A stretch of 64,000 nt of DNA from Neorhizobium huautlense (GCF_030811685.1 NZ_JAUSRF010000010.1:62001-126000), one strand, 5' to 3'; shown: positions 25,754 through 34,322, counted from the stretch's first letter. The notes: generated by a model from the sequence alone, not told the origin. Made by a program: numbers and translations.

Positions 25754-27511
25754 TTATTCCAGCGAAGCCAGCCGCCGATAAAGATCTTCGGCGCTCGGAG
25801 CCGGATGATCCGACAGATGCTGGCGCGGCGCCTGCTTCGGGTCCGCTGTGGTTGGCATGCTGCCAGGCATATCCGCATGCACTTCCTCGTCGCCGGACAG
25901 TATCTGTTCAGCGGGCTGTTCCTCGCCATTCGGCTGTTGTTCCTCACCACCTGATGGCTGGTGAAATCCCTGATGTTCGCGCCGCGATGGCTGCCCGTCG
26001 TCACCGACGGGCGATTTGCGCCTGATCTCGTGGTCTTGGGCATCATCGAATTCCGGCGTGCCGTCTTTCGCAATAAGCGGGTGCCCGGGCACCTCGCGCG
26101 GCAAAAGTGTCATGCCAAGCAGCGCCTTTTCAAACGCGGTATCGGGTTGTGCCGCAATCGCCGCCGCTGTTGAAAGGGGATTGGCAGTCTGCGGCAGCGG
26201 GCCGATGATCGGCGCATCCTCTTCAGCATGCGCGAAAACAGTTGCCTGCTTCACCCCAGGTGATGTGCCATCCTCTGGCGCATTCGTTTCTTCGCCGGTT
26301 GGGGCGAGGGGTGTGTTACCCTGTGCCGGCACAAGATGCCGCGTGTTTCGTGCTTCGGTCTCGCCCGCCAGAAGCTCGGCAATCCAGCCGGCCTGAACTC
26401 CGTCAACGATGGCTCTGGCAATTTGATTTGTAGCTGCGGCCGTCGGCTTGCCGTTTTCTCCATATGCCAGACGCGCCAGGGCGGCAGCATCATAAATGGA
26501 GGCCGGTTTCTGTTCTGTCCTGCTGCTGGACGGCGTTTCCGCAGCATGCACCGGGTTTTGAGACGTGGCTTCCCCTCGTATCGGCTGTGGGCGGGCATCG
26601 GCTGCCTGCGCCGCCTTCCCCTCCGAGGACCGATTATTTGCAGGAAGGCGATCGGCCTGCGCCGTGTTGCCATCGGTGCCGGTTTCGTTGTCAGGCGACA
26701 GATGACCGGCGCCATCTTCACCGCGCGTTTCGTCCGCCGCCTGTTTGGAGATTTCAGAGTTGGTTATCGCCGATGATTCGGAAGCCGTTACCGTCGCTCC
26801 GGCACCGGCATTGATGGCCTGCCTGGTGGCGGGTGCATTTTCTTTCTGCGCCGAGCCGGACAAATTGCTGTCGGCATCGTGCTGCGGCACTGTTGCCACG
26901 TCCGCTCTGCCATCGGCAGCCTCGGCGGCGGCACCATGTGGCATTGCTGTGGGCGTCGCGTTGCTATTGGCGGGCAGGGCAGGCAGGTCGTTGCCATTGT
27001 TCTGGCGGTAGGAGCTCACCGCGTGACGGGCGGCGAGATCACGTCCCTGATTATGTTCCTGATATTGGGCGATCTCGATCTGCACCGCCAGCCGCGCGGC
27101 TGCCGGGCCTGCCGGGTCTTTCAGCAGTTCCGTGAGCAGGCGAAGTGTCGCCCCTTGCATGATCTGGTTCAGCTGCGTCTGCAGGCGTGCGCGCTCGGTC
27201 GCGCTCAGCGTGCTGATGGCTGCCGCCAGCCGCTTGCTGTAATCGGCAAGGGCTTCGCCTTCACGGCGCGGCAGTTTGAGAAGGCTGCCAAGCGTTTCGG
27301 CAAAAACGGAAAGGCTCTGCGCCAGCCGCATCTGGCCGGAAAGGCCAAGCAATTCCATGCTCGAACTCGTGCCAGCCGCGATCGGGCGAACGGCATCGAG
27401 CGCCGATTTGGTCGAAACAGGGGTTTCGAGCTCGACCACCTGGGTCGATGCCTGACGCTGGTTCGCCTGCATGGCATTGGCGACGGATGTGGCGGGAACA
27501 GGGGGCAGCAT
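25754..27511 (-). CDS. Large low-complexity protein of unknown function
   Basis: I do not recognise this 585-residue protein. The N-terminal 170 residues look ordered and helical (LGLSGQMRLAQSLSVFAE, LADYSKRLAAAISTLSA, TLRLLTELLKDPAGPAAARL). Most of the rest is Ala/Gln/Asn/Glu/Pro-rich and disordered, apart from a short predicted-helical block (YDAAALARLAYGENGK, IARAIVDGVQAGWIAELLAG). The ATG at 27511 is preferred because GGAG lies 6 nt upstream; an earlier in-frame GTG is at 27523. FliK-type hook-length proteins have a similar disordered middle, but their conserved C-terminal motif is absent. It probably forms a unit with the gene at 27693-28736. Confidence 0.7.
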   Translation of the reverse strand: MLPPVPATSVANAMQANQRQASTQVVELETPVSTKSALDAVRPIAAGTSSSMELLGLSGQMRLAQSLSVFAETLGSLLKLPRREGEALADYSKRLAAAISTLSATERARLQTQLNQIMQGATLRLLTELLKDPAGPAAARLAVQIEIAQYQEHNQGRDLAARHAVSSYRQNNGNDLPALPANSNATPTAMPHGAAAEAADGRADVATVPQHDADSNLSGSAQKENAPATRQAINAGAGATVTASESSAITNSEISKQAADETRGEDGAGHLSPDNETGTDGNTAQADRLPANNRSSEGKAAQAADARPQPIRGEATSQNPVHAAETPSSSRTEQKPASIYDAAALARLAYGENGKPTAAATNQIARAIVDGVQAGWIAELLAGETEARNTRHLVPAQGNTPLAPTGEETNAPEDGTSPGVKQATVFAHAEEDAPIIGPLPQTANPLSTAAAIAAQPDTAFEKALLGMTLLPREVPGHPLIAKDGTPEFDDAQDHEIRRKSPVGDDGQPSRREHQGFHQPSGGEEQQPNGEEQPAEQILSGDEEVHADMPGSMPTTADPKQAPRQHLSDHPAPSAEDLYRRLASLE

Positions 27512-27692
27512 GGCCGGCTCCACGTCGGAGAGGCAGGTCCTCGTGTTGAAGAAACAGGCCGGCGAGACGGTGTGAAAGAGATTTGCGCTCTTGGCGGTCG
27601 TAACCGTCGCGCCTCATGGCGACTTTCATGCCGGATAATTCCGCTTAATATGCCGGAAACATCCCTAATGTTTTGCTAATGCGAACGCGGTC

Positions 27693-28736
27693 TCAGGCGA
27701 GAGTTGCGGAATGCCTGCGCTTCAGGATGTCATATATGCCGATATCGTCGATCTCGATGCGCGCTGACATGCCTTGATCGTCAGCATCGGCCTCTTTTCC
27801 CGCGGCCGCGCGTGCTGCAAGCGTTTCCTCAGTCTCCTGTGAGACGAGGGCGGAATCACCTGATTCCGACGCGTCAGACACTGCCTCGTCCGCTCTGGCC
27901 TCTGCCGACACGCCTTGTGATGGCTCGGCCATCTCCGCCTCGGCCGTCAGGGCCATCATCAGGATATCGTCTATGGTGCCGGCAGCATCGGATCCGCCTT
28001 CGGTCTTGTCCTGCGTCCGGTCGTGCAGACGGCGCTCATTGATGGCATCCTGCGCTTGCTTGACATCGTCGAGCTTCTCGGCGGCTTCCTTCGCCTTGAT
28101 GTCATCAAGGCGCTCGGCGCGTGTTTCCTCGTCGACCACCCGGGTCGGGTCACTATATTGCGGCCCGAGCTTCAGTTCCTCCAGCGTGCTGGGATCGGAA
28201 ACCTCATCGAGGCGCTGGAGAATCTTTGCCCGCTCGTCGGTCGTGGTCTTGCCGTCGCCATGCTTTCGGTCGAGCGCTTTTTCCAGCCTGTCGTTTTCTT
28301 CGCCCCAGGGATTCTTGATCGCTGCCACGAGATCCGTCAGGGAAATGTCGAGCTCGTCCAGTCCGAGCTCCTTGCTCAGATCATCGAGGCCCGAAGCGCC
28401 AACCGATTTCAGCGCACCTTCGATGGCACGGCCATAGGCATAGGAAGACATGCCGTCCTCGCGGCTGATGCCCAGCTTTTCGCCGACCTTGTCCATCAAC
28501 TGTATCTTCAGTTCGTTGATGTCGACCTTGTTCATGCCGAAAAGGGCTTCGGCAATGCGGCCCTGTGCACGTCGGTTCTCCGCGCCGGCACTGATCCGTG
28601 CCTCCAGAAGCGGATCCTTTTTCTGGCCCGTCTTCTTTTCATCCTCCTGGCGACGCCGTTCCTCGATCGTGTCGATCATCGACCGCATGCTGTCGGTGAT
28701 GGCGGCGCTGGCCGCGACCTGTGTTGGAAGTAGCAT
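27693..28736 (-). CDS. Charged helical protein of unknown function
   Basis: I do not recognise this 347-residue protein. It is rich in charged residues and predicted helix. Residues 60-150 form the most ordered block (DINELKIQLMDKVGEKLGIS, SYAYGRAIEGALKSVGASG, LGLDELDISLTDLVAAIKNP), followed by a likely coiled coil (ETRAERLDDIKAKEAAEKL) and an acidic tail. It has no signal peptide or membrane segment. The next gene on the same strand begins 181 nt downstream and is also unknown, so the two may work together. The reading frame is well supported by third-position GC bias. Confidence 0.7.
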   Translation of the reverse strand: MLLPTQVAASAAITDSMRSMIDTIEERRRQEDEKKTGQKKDPLLEARISAGAENRRAQGRIAEALFGMNKVDINELKIQLMDKVGEKLGISREDGMSSYAYGRAIEGALKSVGASGLDDLSKELGLDELDISLTDLVAAIKNPWGEENDRLEKALDRKHGDGKTTTDERAKILQRLDEVSDPSTLEELKLGPQYSDPTRVVDEETRAERLDDIKAKEAAEKLDDVKQAQDAINERRLHDRTQDKTEGGSDAAGTIDDILMMALTAEAEMAEPSQGVSAEARADEAVSDASESGDSALVSQETEETLAARAAAGKEADADDQGMSARIEIDDIGIYDILKRRHSATLA

Positions 28737-28822
28737 TGTCCTGCGCTCACGTTCCCATGGTTGCCGGAAGGCTAAGCGCGCAGGCTTAACGCTCCATTAA
28801 ACAACCATGGTGAGAAACAGCG

Positions 28823-29446
28823 TCAGCTATGGGCAAAAATGTCCGTTTCGTCCCAGCCCAGCAGGTCGAGCTTGGACCGTGTCGGCAGAAACGCGAAGCA
28901 GGCCTCCGCCAGTTCCATGCGCTTGTCGCGGATCAGGCGGTTCACCTGCTTGTCGCGCAGCGCATGCAGGTGCAGCACGTCCGATGCCGCATATTCCAGC
29001 TGCGCCTGCGAAAGCACGTCGGCGGCCCAGTCCGTCTGTTGTTGCGCCTTGGAAATATCGACTTCCAGCAATTCGCGCAGATTGTCCTTCAGTCCGTGCC
29101 GGTCCGTATAGGTCCGGGTCAGCCGCGAGGCGATCTTGGTGCAGAAGACCGGTGCCGTCGTCACCCCAAAGGTGTGAAACAGCACGGCAATGTCGAAACG
29201 CCCGTAATGAAAGATCTTCTCATGGGTCGGATCGGCCAGCAGCGCCACCAGATTGGGCGCCTCTTTCTGGCCGGCGGCGATGCGGATCACATCCGCCGTG
29301 CCGTCACCGGGTGAAAGCTGCACGACACAGAGGCGGTCGCGGCGCGGCACCAGTCCCAGCGTTTCCGTATCGATGGCAACGGCGCCGGTGTAACGGGCAG
29401 CGTCGGCGGCTGAAATATCGCCTTGATGATAACGAATCTGGGCCAT
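28823..29446 (-). CDS. rnd: Ribonuclease D-like 3'-5' exonuclease
   Basis: The 207-residue protein is a DEDDy-type exonuclease: DTE in AIDTETLGL (about 22-30), the second Asp in FHYGRFDIAVL, and the Tyr/Asp pair in QLEYAASDVLHLHAL. It has the catalytic domain only; the HRDC domains of E. coli RNase D (375 residues) are missing, as in the short rhizobial forms. The ATG at 29446 follows GAGGA. It matures structured RNAs in the family. It is monocistronic. Confidence 0.9.
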   Translation of the reverse strand: MAQIRYHQGDISAADAARYTGAVAIDTETLGLVPRRDRLCVVQLSPGDGTADVIRIAAGQKEAPNLVALLADPTHEKIFHYGRFDIAVLFHTFGVTTAPVFCTKIASRLTRTYTDRHGLKDNLRELLEVDISKAQQQTDWAADVLSQAQLEYAASDVLHLHALRDKQVNRLIRDKRMELAEACFAFLPTRSKLDLLGWDETDIFAHS

Positions 29447-29619
29447 GGGATATCCTCTTTCGACTGTTGCCACGCTATACCGCAATCGCGAACGGCACCG
29501 CCATCTCTAAATGCTTTGCCTCGTTTGGAGTCAGGAAATTGGGCAGGGTTGCGCAGAACGCATTGCTGCGTTGCAACAAATTAGTTTCCCATTCCACTAA
29601 AGCATGGCTATAAGCAAAT

Positions 29620-29738
29620 CATCGAAGCGGCACACTCCTCCTCCCAGTGCCGCCCGATACGGATCGACAACATCCTCCTCCTCCCAGTTGTCGGTCAAGT
29701 TTAAAGCCTGCCGCACCTCCTCCCGCGGCAGGCTTTTT
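29620..29738 (+). ncRNA. Small RNA with three anti-Shine-Dalgarno hairpin loops (alpha-r14/NfeR1-like)
   Basis: Three consecutive hairpins each expose a CCTCCTCCC-type loop complementary to ribosome-binding sites. Stem 1 is gcggcac/gtgccgc (29627-29633 with 29647-29653), stem 2 is cgacaac/gttgtcg (29665-29671 with 29687-29693), and stem 3 is gcctgccgc/gcggcaggc (29706-29714 with 29725-29733) followed by TTTTT. Stem 3 is also the intrinsic terminator. A CTATAA -10-like box at 29608-29613 sets the start near 29620, although the -35 is weak. This architecture is what I recall for the alpha-r14 family (S. meliloti NfeR1). It probably blocks translation of many mRNAs. Confidence 0.85.
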
Positions 29739-29807
29739 CATTTTCAGCCCCTCGTTTCTGAGGGAGCCGTTGCTGATATTTTTCTCTTCTGTCGATGTTG
29801 TGAAGAT

Positions 29808-29825
29808 GCGTCACGTAAGTGTCAT
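29808..29825 (+). promoter_or_regulatory. Candidate Pho box before alkaline phosphatase
   Basis: GCGTCAC-GTAA-GTGTCAT is two 7-mers in 11-nt phase, close to the PhoB consensus CTGTCAT-N4-CTGTCAT (second half one mismatch, first half two to three). It lies 60 nt before the ATG. Confidence 0.45.
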
Positions 29826-29884
29826 CCGGCGCCGATATACCCCACCTCGCCTTCACTTTTACAAATCCTCAGCGAGGTTCCACC

Positions 29885-31639
29885 ATGCGCAAAATTCTTG
29901 CCGCCCTGGTCGCTACGACCGTTCTTGCCGGCGCTGCTCAGGCTGCCGAAGTTTTCCCGCTCGATCGTGCCACGATCCTTTCGGGTTCGCCGTTCGACTT
30001 CAAGGTCGAGTTCGATGCCGTCGTGAAGCCGGAAGACGTGAAGATCACCGTCAACGGCCAAGACTACAAGGCGGCTCTCGGCGGGCAAGTCGAGTTCATC
30101 GCCGAGGAGAAGAACAAGGACAAGGTTCTGGGTTCGGCCGTCATCCTGCGCGGCGTCACCATCGCCAATGCCGGTGATTACAAGGTCGAGGTGTCGGCCG
30201 GTTCGGAAACCAGGAACGTCAGCTGGAATGTTTACGGCACGCCTGATCAGGCCAAGGCCAAGAACGTCATCTTCCTGATTGCCGACGGTCTTTCGGTCGC
30301 GCATCGCACTGCCGCCCGCATCATGTCCAAGGGCATGACCGAGGGCAAGGCCAATGGCCGCCTCAACATGGATGACGTGCCTCCGGTCGCCTTCATCGGC
30401 ACCTCGGCCACCGACGCCGTTGCAACCGATAGCGCCAATACCATGTCGGCCTACATGACCGGGCACAAGACCGCCGTGAACGCCATCGGCGTTTATGCCG
30501 ACCGCACGCCGGCCTCGCTGGACGACCCGAAGGTCGAAAACATCGCCGAAGCCCTGCGTCGCCAGACGAAGAAGTCGATCGGTATCGTGTCGACATCGGA
30601 ACTGCAGGACGCAACGCCGGCCGCTGTCGTTGCCCATACCCGCAAGCGTGGCGACAAGGCCGACATCAACGGCATGCTGTTCGACGTGAAGCCGGAAGTC
30701 TTGCTCGGTGGCGGTTCGGCCTATTTCCTGCCGCAGTCCACCGCCGGTTCGAAGCGCAAGGACGACAAGGATTTTATCAAGCTGTTCCAGGATGCCGGTT
30801 ACAAGCTGGCCACCAGCAAGGGTGAACTGGCAACGGTTGCCGGCGACAATGACGGCAAGATCCTCGGCCTGTTCCACACCGGCAACCTCGACACCACGCT
30901 CGACCGCGAATTCCTGAAAAAGGGCACGGTTGGCAAGTTCCCGGAACAGCCGGGTCTCGTTGAAATGACCAAGGTCGCCCTCGACACACTGTCGAAGAAC
31001 CCGGAAGGTTTCTTCCTGATGGTTGAAGCCGCCAATGTCGACAAGATGTCCCATCCGCTGGATTGGGACCGTGCCGTTGTCGATACGATCGAGTTCGACC
31101 AAGCGATCGGTGTTGCCCGCGAATTCGCGGCGAAGAACCCCGACACGCTGATCGTCGTCACCGGCGACCACACCCACGGCGTTTCCATCATCGGCACCGT
31201 CGATGACGAAAAGCCGGGCACCGACATGCGCGAAAAGGTCGGCACTTATGCCGAAGCCGGTTTCCCCAACTATGAGGATACCAATGGTGATGGCTATCCG
31301 GATCGCGTCGATGTGTCCCGTCGCCTTTTCCTGAACGCCAATAACGGCCCGGACCATTACGAAACCTTCCGCCCGAAGCTTGATGGCCCGTTCGCTCCGG
31401 CCATCCAGAACGAAAAGAAGGAATATGTCGCCAACGAACAGTACAAGGACGTGCCCGGCGCCGTCTTCGTACCGGGCATCATCCCCAAGAGCGCAGACAG
31501 CGGCGTCCATGCCGTTGATGATGTGGTTCTGCAGGCCGAAGGCCCGGGCGCCGAAGGTTTCCGTGGCTACATGGAACAGAGCGACGTCTACAAGGGTCTC
31601 GCCGAAGCCTTCGCCCTTGGTGCAAAGCAGACCAACTAA
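29885..31639 (+). CDS. Periplasmic alkaline phosphatase
   Basis: The 584-residue protein has a signal peptide (MRKILAALVATTVLAGAAQA) and belongs to the PhoA superfamily. It has the metal Asp in VIFLIADGLS (about 133-142), the nucleophile region ATDSANTMSAYMTGHKT (DSA triad), a metal-binding block AANVDKMSHPLDWDRA and the late VTGDHTHGVS histidines. It is longer than E. coli PhoA (471) because of an N-terminal beta domain and a long C-terminal insertion. It would release phosphate from monoesters in the periplasm and needs zinc. The ATG at 29885 gives the signal peptide; the frame is open upstream. A Pho-box-like site lies before it. Confidence 0.92.
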   Translation: MRKILAALVATTVLAGAAQAAEVFPLDRATILSGSPFDFKVEFDAVVKPEDVKITVNGQDYKAALGGQVEFIAEEKNKDKVLGSAVILRGVTIANAGDYKVEVSAGSETRNVSWNVYGTPDQAKAKNVIFLIADGLSVAHRTAARIMSKGMTEGKANGRLNMDDVPPVAFIGTSATDAVATDSANTMSAYMTGHKTAVNAIGVYADRTPASLDDPKVENIAEALRRQTKKSIGIVSTSELQDATPAAVVAHTRKRGDKADINGMLFDVKPEVLLGGGSAYFLPQSTAGSKRKDDKDFIKLFQDAGYKLATSKGELATVAGDNDGKILGLFHTGNLDTTLDREFLKKGTVGKFPEQPGLVEMTKVALDTLSKNPEGFFLMVEAANVDKMSHPLDWDRAVVDTIEFDQAIGVAREFAAKNPDTLIVVTGDHTHGVSIIGTVDDEKPGTDMREKVGTYAEAGFPNYEDTNGDGYPDRVDVSRRLFLNANNGPDHYETFRPKLDGPFAPAIQNEKKEYVANEQYKDVPGAVFVPGIIPKSADSGVHAVDDVVLQAEGPGAEGFRGYMEQSDVYKGLAEAFALGAKQTN

Positions 31640-31654
31640 GACCTGAACATTGCG

Positions 31655-31679
31655 AGGGCACGCCGTCATGGCGTGCCCT
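31655..31679 (+). terminator. Stem-loop after alkaline phosphatase
   Basis: A perfect 10-bp stem (31655-31664 with 31670-31679) 15 nt after the stop. There is no T-run, so it may be a weak terminator or a 3' stabiliser. Confidence 0.55.
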
Positions 31680-31754
31680 TGGCGTTGTCGCTCTTGCATC
31701 GCTCCTTGGTTGGGATCACGATGCCGGAGACATTTTTCAATAAGGAGAATGGTC

Positions 31755-32237
31755 ATGAGCAAGCCGGTTCAGGCGCGGTTCAATCGCCGCCAAACCCTTC
31801 AGACCATGGGCTTGGGTCTCATCGCCAGTCTGCCCCTGCTTGCCACCGGAACGCGTGCGCAGGCGGCCAATAGCGACATCACGTTCGATGAGCTTTACGG
31901 CAAGGTCAGTGTGCTCGGGCTGGAGTTTTCCGAAAAGGTCAAGCAGCTGAACGGCAGGAAAATCGCCATGCGCGGTTTCATGGCGCCGCCGCTGAAGGCC
32001 GAAGCACAGTTTTTCGTGCTCACCGAAATTCCCATGTCGATCTGCCCGTTCTGCTCCACCGATAGCGATTGGCCGGACAATATCGTCGTCGTTTATCTTG
32101 GTGAAAAACAGACCTTTACCCAGCCCAGCCAGACGATCGAAGTGCGCGGCAAGCTCGAAATGGGCTCCTGGACAGATCCGGAAACCGGCTTTGTCAGTCT
32201 CCTGCGCATTCGTCAGGCCGAATACGCCACGGTTTGA
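31755..32237 (+). CDS. DUF3299-type periplasmic protein with Tat signal
   Basis: A 160-residue exported protein. The N-terminus has a twin-arginine motif (FNRRQTLQTMG) and a hydrophobic stretch ending at RAQA, so it is probably exported folded, perhaps with a cofactor. The mature part (YGKVSVLGLEFSEKVKQLNG, MRGFMAPPLKA, TEIPMSICPFCSTDSDWPDN) fits the DUF3299 family and has a CPFC motif that could bind metal or act in redox. AAGGAGA lies 7 nt before the ATG. It is 4 nt from the ABC ATPase gene, so it is the extracytoplasmic partner of that transporter. Confidence 0.8.
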   Translation: MSKPVQARFNRRQTLQTMGLGLIASLPLLATGTRAQAANSDITFDELYGKVSVLGLEFSEKVKQLNGRKIAMRGFMAPPLKAEAQFFVLTEIPMSICPFCSTDSDWPDNIVVVYLGEKQTFTQPSQTIEVRGKLEMGSWTDPETGFVSLLRIRQAEYATV

Positions 32238-32241
32238 AAAC

Positions 32242-32931
32242 ATGTTGTCGCTGAAAATCGAAAATCTCGCCGTCACCTTTCCCGGTCTGGCGGCGCCGGT
32301 GCTTGAGATCGATCACCTTGAAATCGCCGCCGGCAGCCATGTGGCGCTGACGGGTGGTTCCGGTTCCGGCAAGAGTACGCTCATCAACATTGTGGCAGGG
32401 CTGGAGCGCATCCGCACTGGCCGCGTGTTTTGGGGCGAGCAGAACCTCGCCGATCTTTCCGAAGGCAAGCGCGACCAATGGCGCGCCCAAAATATCGGCC
32501 TTGTCATGCAGGATTTTCATCTGTTTCCCGGTCTCTCCGCGCTCGACAACATTCTGCTGCCGGCACGTTTGTCGCGCGTCGCCAATGCTGAACTGCTGAA
32601 ACGTGCGCGCACTCTGTTCGAAACGGTCGGCCTCAAGCGCCCCGAGCAGCACATCGAAACCATGTCGCGCGGCGAAATGCAGCGTGTGGCGATCGCTCGC
32701 GCTCTTTTGCGCAAGCCAGGCGTCATCATCGCCGACGAACCGACTGCAAGCCTCGATCTCGAAAGCGGCGAAGCGGTTGGTGATCTGCTTTTGTCCGTCG
32801 CCGCCGACGCGGGCTCAACGCTTATCGTCGCCAGCCATGACCAGCGCCTTGTCGAACGTCTCGGCCGCCGCCTGTCGCTGAAAAGCGGCCGTATCATCGG
32901 CGATGTCCCTGTTGGGGAGATCGCGGCATGA
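32242..32931 (+). CDS. ABC transporter ATPase, LolD/MacB type
   Basis: The 229-residue nucleotide-binding subunit has Walker A GGSGSGKS (38-45), the Q-loop VMQDFHLFPG, Walker B VIIADEPTASLD (161-172) and a D-loop/H-loop (VASHDQR). The signature is MSRGEMQR (141-148) instead of LSGGQQQR, a conservative but unusual form. This class drives mechanotransmission exporters and lipoprotein extraction (LolD, MacB, FtsE) rather than classic import. It is translationally coupled to the permease by a 4-nt ATGA overlap. Confidence 0.9.
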   Translation: MLSLKIENLAVTFPGLAAPVLEIDHLEIAAGSHVALTGGSGSGKSTLINIVAGLERIRTGRVFWGEQNLADLSEGKRDQWRAQNIGLVMQDFHLFPGLSALDNILLPARLSRVANAELLKRARTLFETVGLKRPEQHIETMSRGEMQRVAIARALLRKPGVIIADEPTASLDLESGEAVGDLLLSVAADAGSTLIVASHDQRLVERLGRRLSLKSGRIIGDVPVGEIAA

Positions 32932-34322
32932 TCCGTTTCATTCTTGCCGATCTGCGCCGTCTCTGGCTGGGTGGCGCCGTCGTCATTCTTCTGGTGGCGC
33001 TGGCAACGGCGCTCGGCGTTGCCGTCACACTTCAGGAACGTTCCCTGCGCCTGGGCAGCGCGCGGGCGGCGGATAAATTCGATCTCGTCGTCGGTGCCGC
33101 CGGCAGCGAAACCCAGTTGATCCTCTCTTCGATCTTCCTGCAGCCCGCGCCACTGCCGCTCGTGGATGGTTCGGTGCTGACCAAGCTGGCCGCCGATCCG
33201 CGCGTGTCCTGGGCGGCACCGGTCGGTTTTGGTGATTCTTTCGGCGGTTATCCGATTGTCGGAACAACCACCAGCCTGATCAATGGCACGACAACCGGTT
33301 TTTCTGCAGGAAAAATGTTCGCGCTGGAAGGCGAAGCCGTTCTCGGTGCCGCTGTCGATTTGTCCATCGGGGCGGAAATCAAGCCCATGCATGGCACGGC
33401 CGAAACCGGTGGCCATACCCATGCGGGTGCGGCCTACAAGGTGGTCGGCAAGCTGCAGCCCACCGGCACGCCATGGGATCGCGCCATTCTGGTGCCGATT
33501 CAGGCTGTCTGGCACGTTCACAATCTTGGCCATGAGCATGGCGAGGAGGAGCATCATGACGAAGACGGTCATGACCATGCCCACGAAGGCGAGGAAGGGC
33601 ACGGCGATACACATGCCGATGATGCAATGGAGCCGACGGCCCAGCCTGCTGCTCAGGTGGCCACGCAGCGGCAAGAGCAGAAATATGCCTTCGCGCTTGG
33701 CGCTGCTTCCTCGAAGCATGTCGAGGAAGAACATCACGGCGCAATCGATGCCGACGCGCCCATCGTCGAGACCTTTGGTTCATTCACGCCGGGCCTGCCG
33801 GCCATTCTCGTAAAACCCAAAACCATCGCCGATGCCTATCGCCTGCGTCAGGAATACCGATCGGGCTCCACGCTCGGTGTCTTTCCTGGCGAGGTTTTGA
33901 CCAGCCTTTATGCCACGCTCGGCGATGCCAAAATGGTGTTGAGCGCCGTTGCTGCCGGCTCGCAGGGTCTGGTCGCTGCAGCACTCGTGCTGGTGACAGT
34001 GATTCACGTGGGTCAACGCCGCCGCCAGATCGGTGCCTTGCGGGCGTTCGGTGCGCCGCGCAGTTCGGTCTTCCTTATCGTCTGGCTGGAACTGTTCCTG
34101 CTCGTCGCGCTCGGTGTCGGCATCGGCTTTCTGATCGGTCTGGGTGCGGCCCATATTGGCGCGCAGATGTTCACCGCCAAGAGCGGCGTCATCCTGCCTG
34201 TCGGCTTCACCCGCGAGGATGCGCGGCTGGCGCTGATCCTGCTCGGTTTTGCCGGTATTCTGGCCGCTGTGCCGGCCCTGCTTGCCTATCGCCAATCACC
34301 CGCTCAGGCCCTCAGAGCCTGA
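32928..34322 (+). CDS. FtsX/MacB-like ABC permease with histidine-rich periplasmic loop
   Basis: The 464-residue protein has one N-terminal membrane helix (about 13-35), a large periplasmic domain and three C-terminal helices (ALVLVTVIHVG, FLIVWLELFLLVALGVG, LALILLGFAGILAAVPALL), which is the FtsX/MacB four-helix plan. Residues about 196-229 are packed with His, Glu and Asp (HVHNLGHEHGEEEHH, then DGHDHAHEGEEGHGDTH), and there is another HVEEEHH further on, typical of zinc-, nickel- or copper-binding loops. With the ATPase and the DUF3299 protein it forms a three-gene unit that may sense or move a metal or metal-bound ligand. The direction of transport is inferred only. Confidence 0.85.
   Translation: MIRFILADLRRLWLGGAVVILLVALATALGVAVTLQERSLRLGSARAADKFDLVVGAAGSETQLILSSIFLQPAPLPLVDGSVLTKLAADPRVSWAAPVGFGDSFGGYPIVGTTTSLINGTTTGFSAGKMFALEGEAVLGAAVDLSIGAEIKPMHGTAETGGHTHAGAAYKVVGKLQPTGTPWDRAILVPIQAVWHVHNLGHEHGEEEHHDEDGHDHAHEGEEGHGDTHADDAMEPTAQPAAQVATQRQEQKYAFALGAASSKHVEEEHHGAIDADAPIVETFGSFTPGLPAILVKPKTIADAYRLRQEYRSGSTLGVFPGEVLTSLYATLGDAKMVLSAVAAGSQGLVAAALVLVTVIHVGQRRRQIGALRAFGAPRSSVFLIVWLELFLLVALGVGIGFLIGLGAAHIGAQMFTAKSGVILPVGFTREDARLALILLGFAGILAAVPALLAYRQSPAQALRA

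Larger units (their letters stand above)
29447..29884. other. 438-nt non-coding interval between rnd and alkaline phosphatase
   Basis: No credible protein gene is seen. The interval holds the rnd promoter region, a small RNA gene with its own terminator (about 29620-29738) and a candidate Pho box before the alkaline phosphatase. Confidence 0.7.

Noticed and set aside
25754-27511. Assignment of the 585-residue protein as FliK flagellar hook-length control protein
   Set aside because: The disordered middle is similar in kind, but the conserved FliK C-terminal domain is not visible and no flagellar gene is nearby.
29822-31762. 646-codon open frame antisense to alkaline phosphatase
   Set aside because: It exactly shadows a gene with a signal peptide and all catalytic motifs; its translation has no recognisable fold and arises from GC-rich third positions.
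33460-33640. Histidine/aspartate codon repeats in the permease gene as a DNA repeat or CRISPR-like array
   Set aside because: The codons are in frame within a conserved permease, without regular spacer units; it is a low-complexity protein loop. No CRISPR array was seen anywhere in the window.
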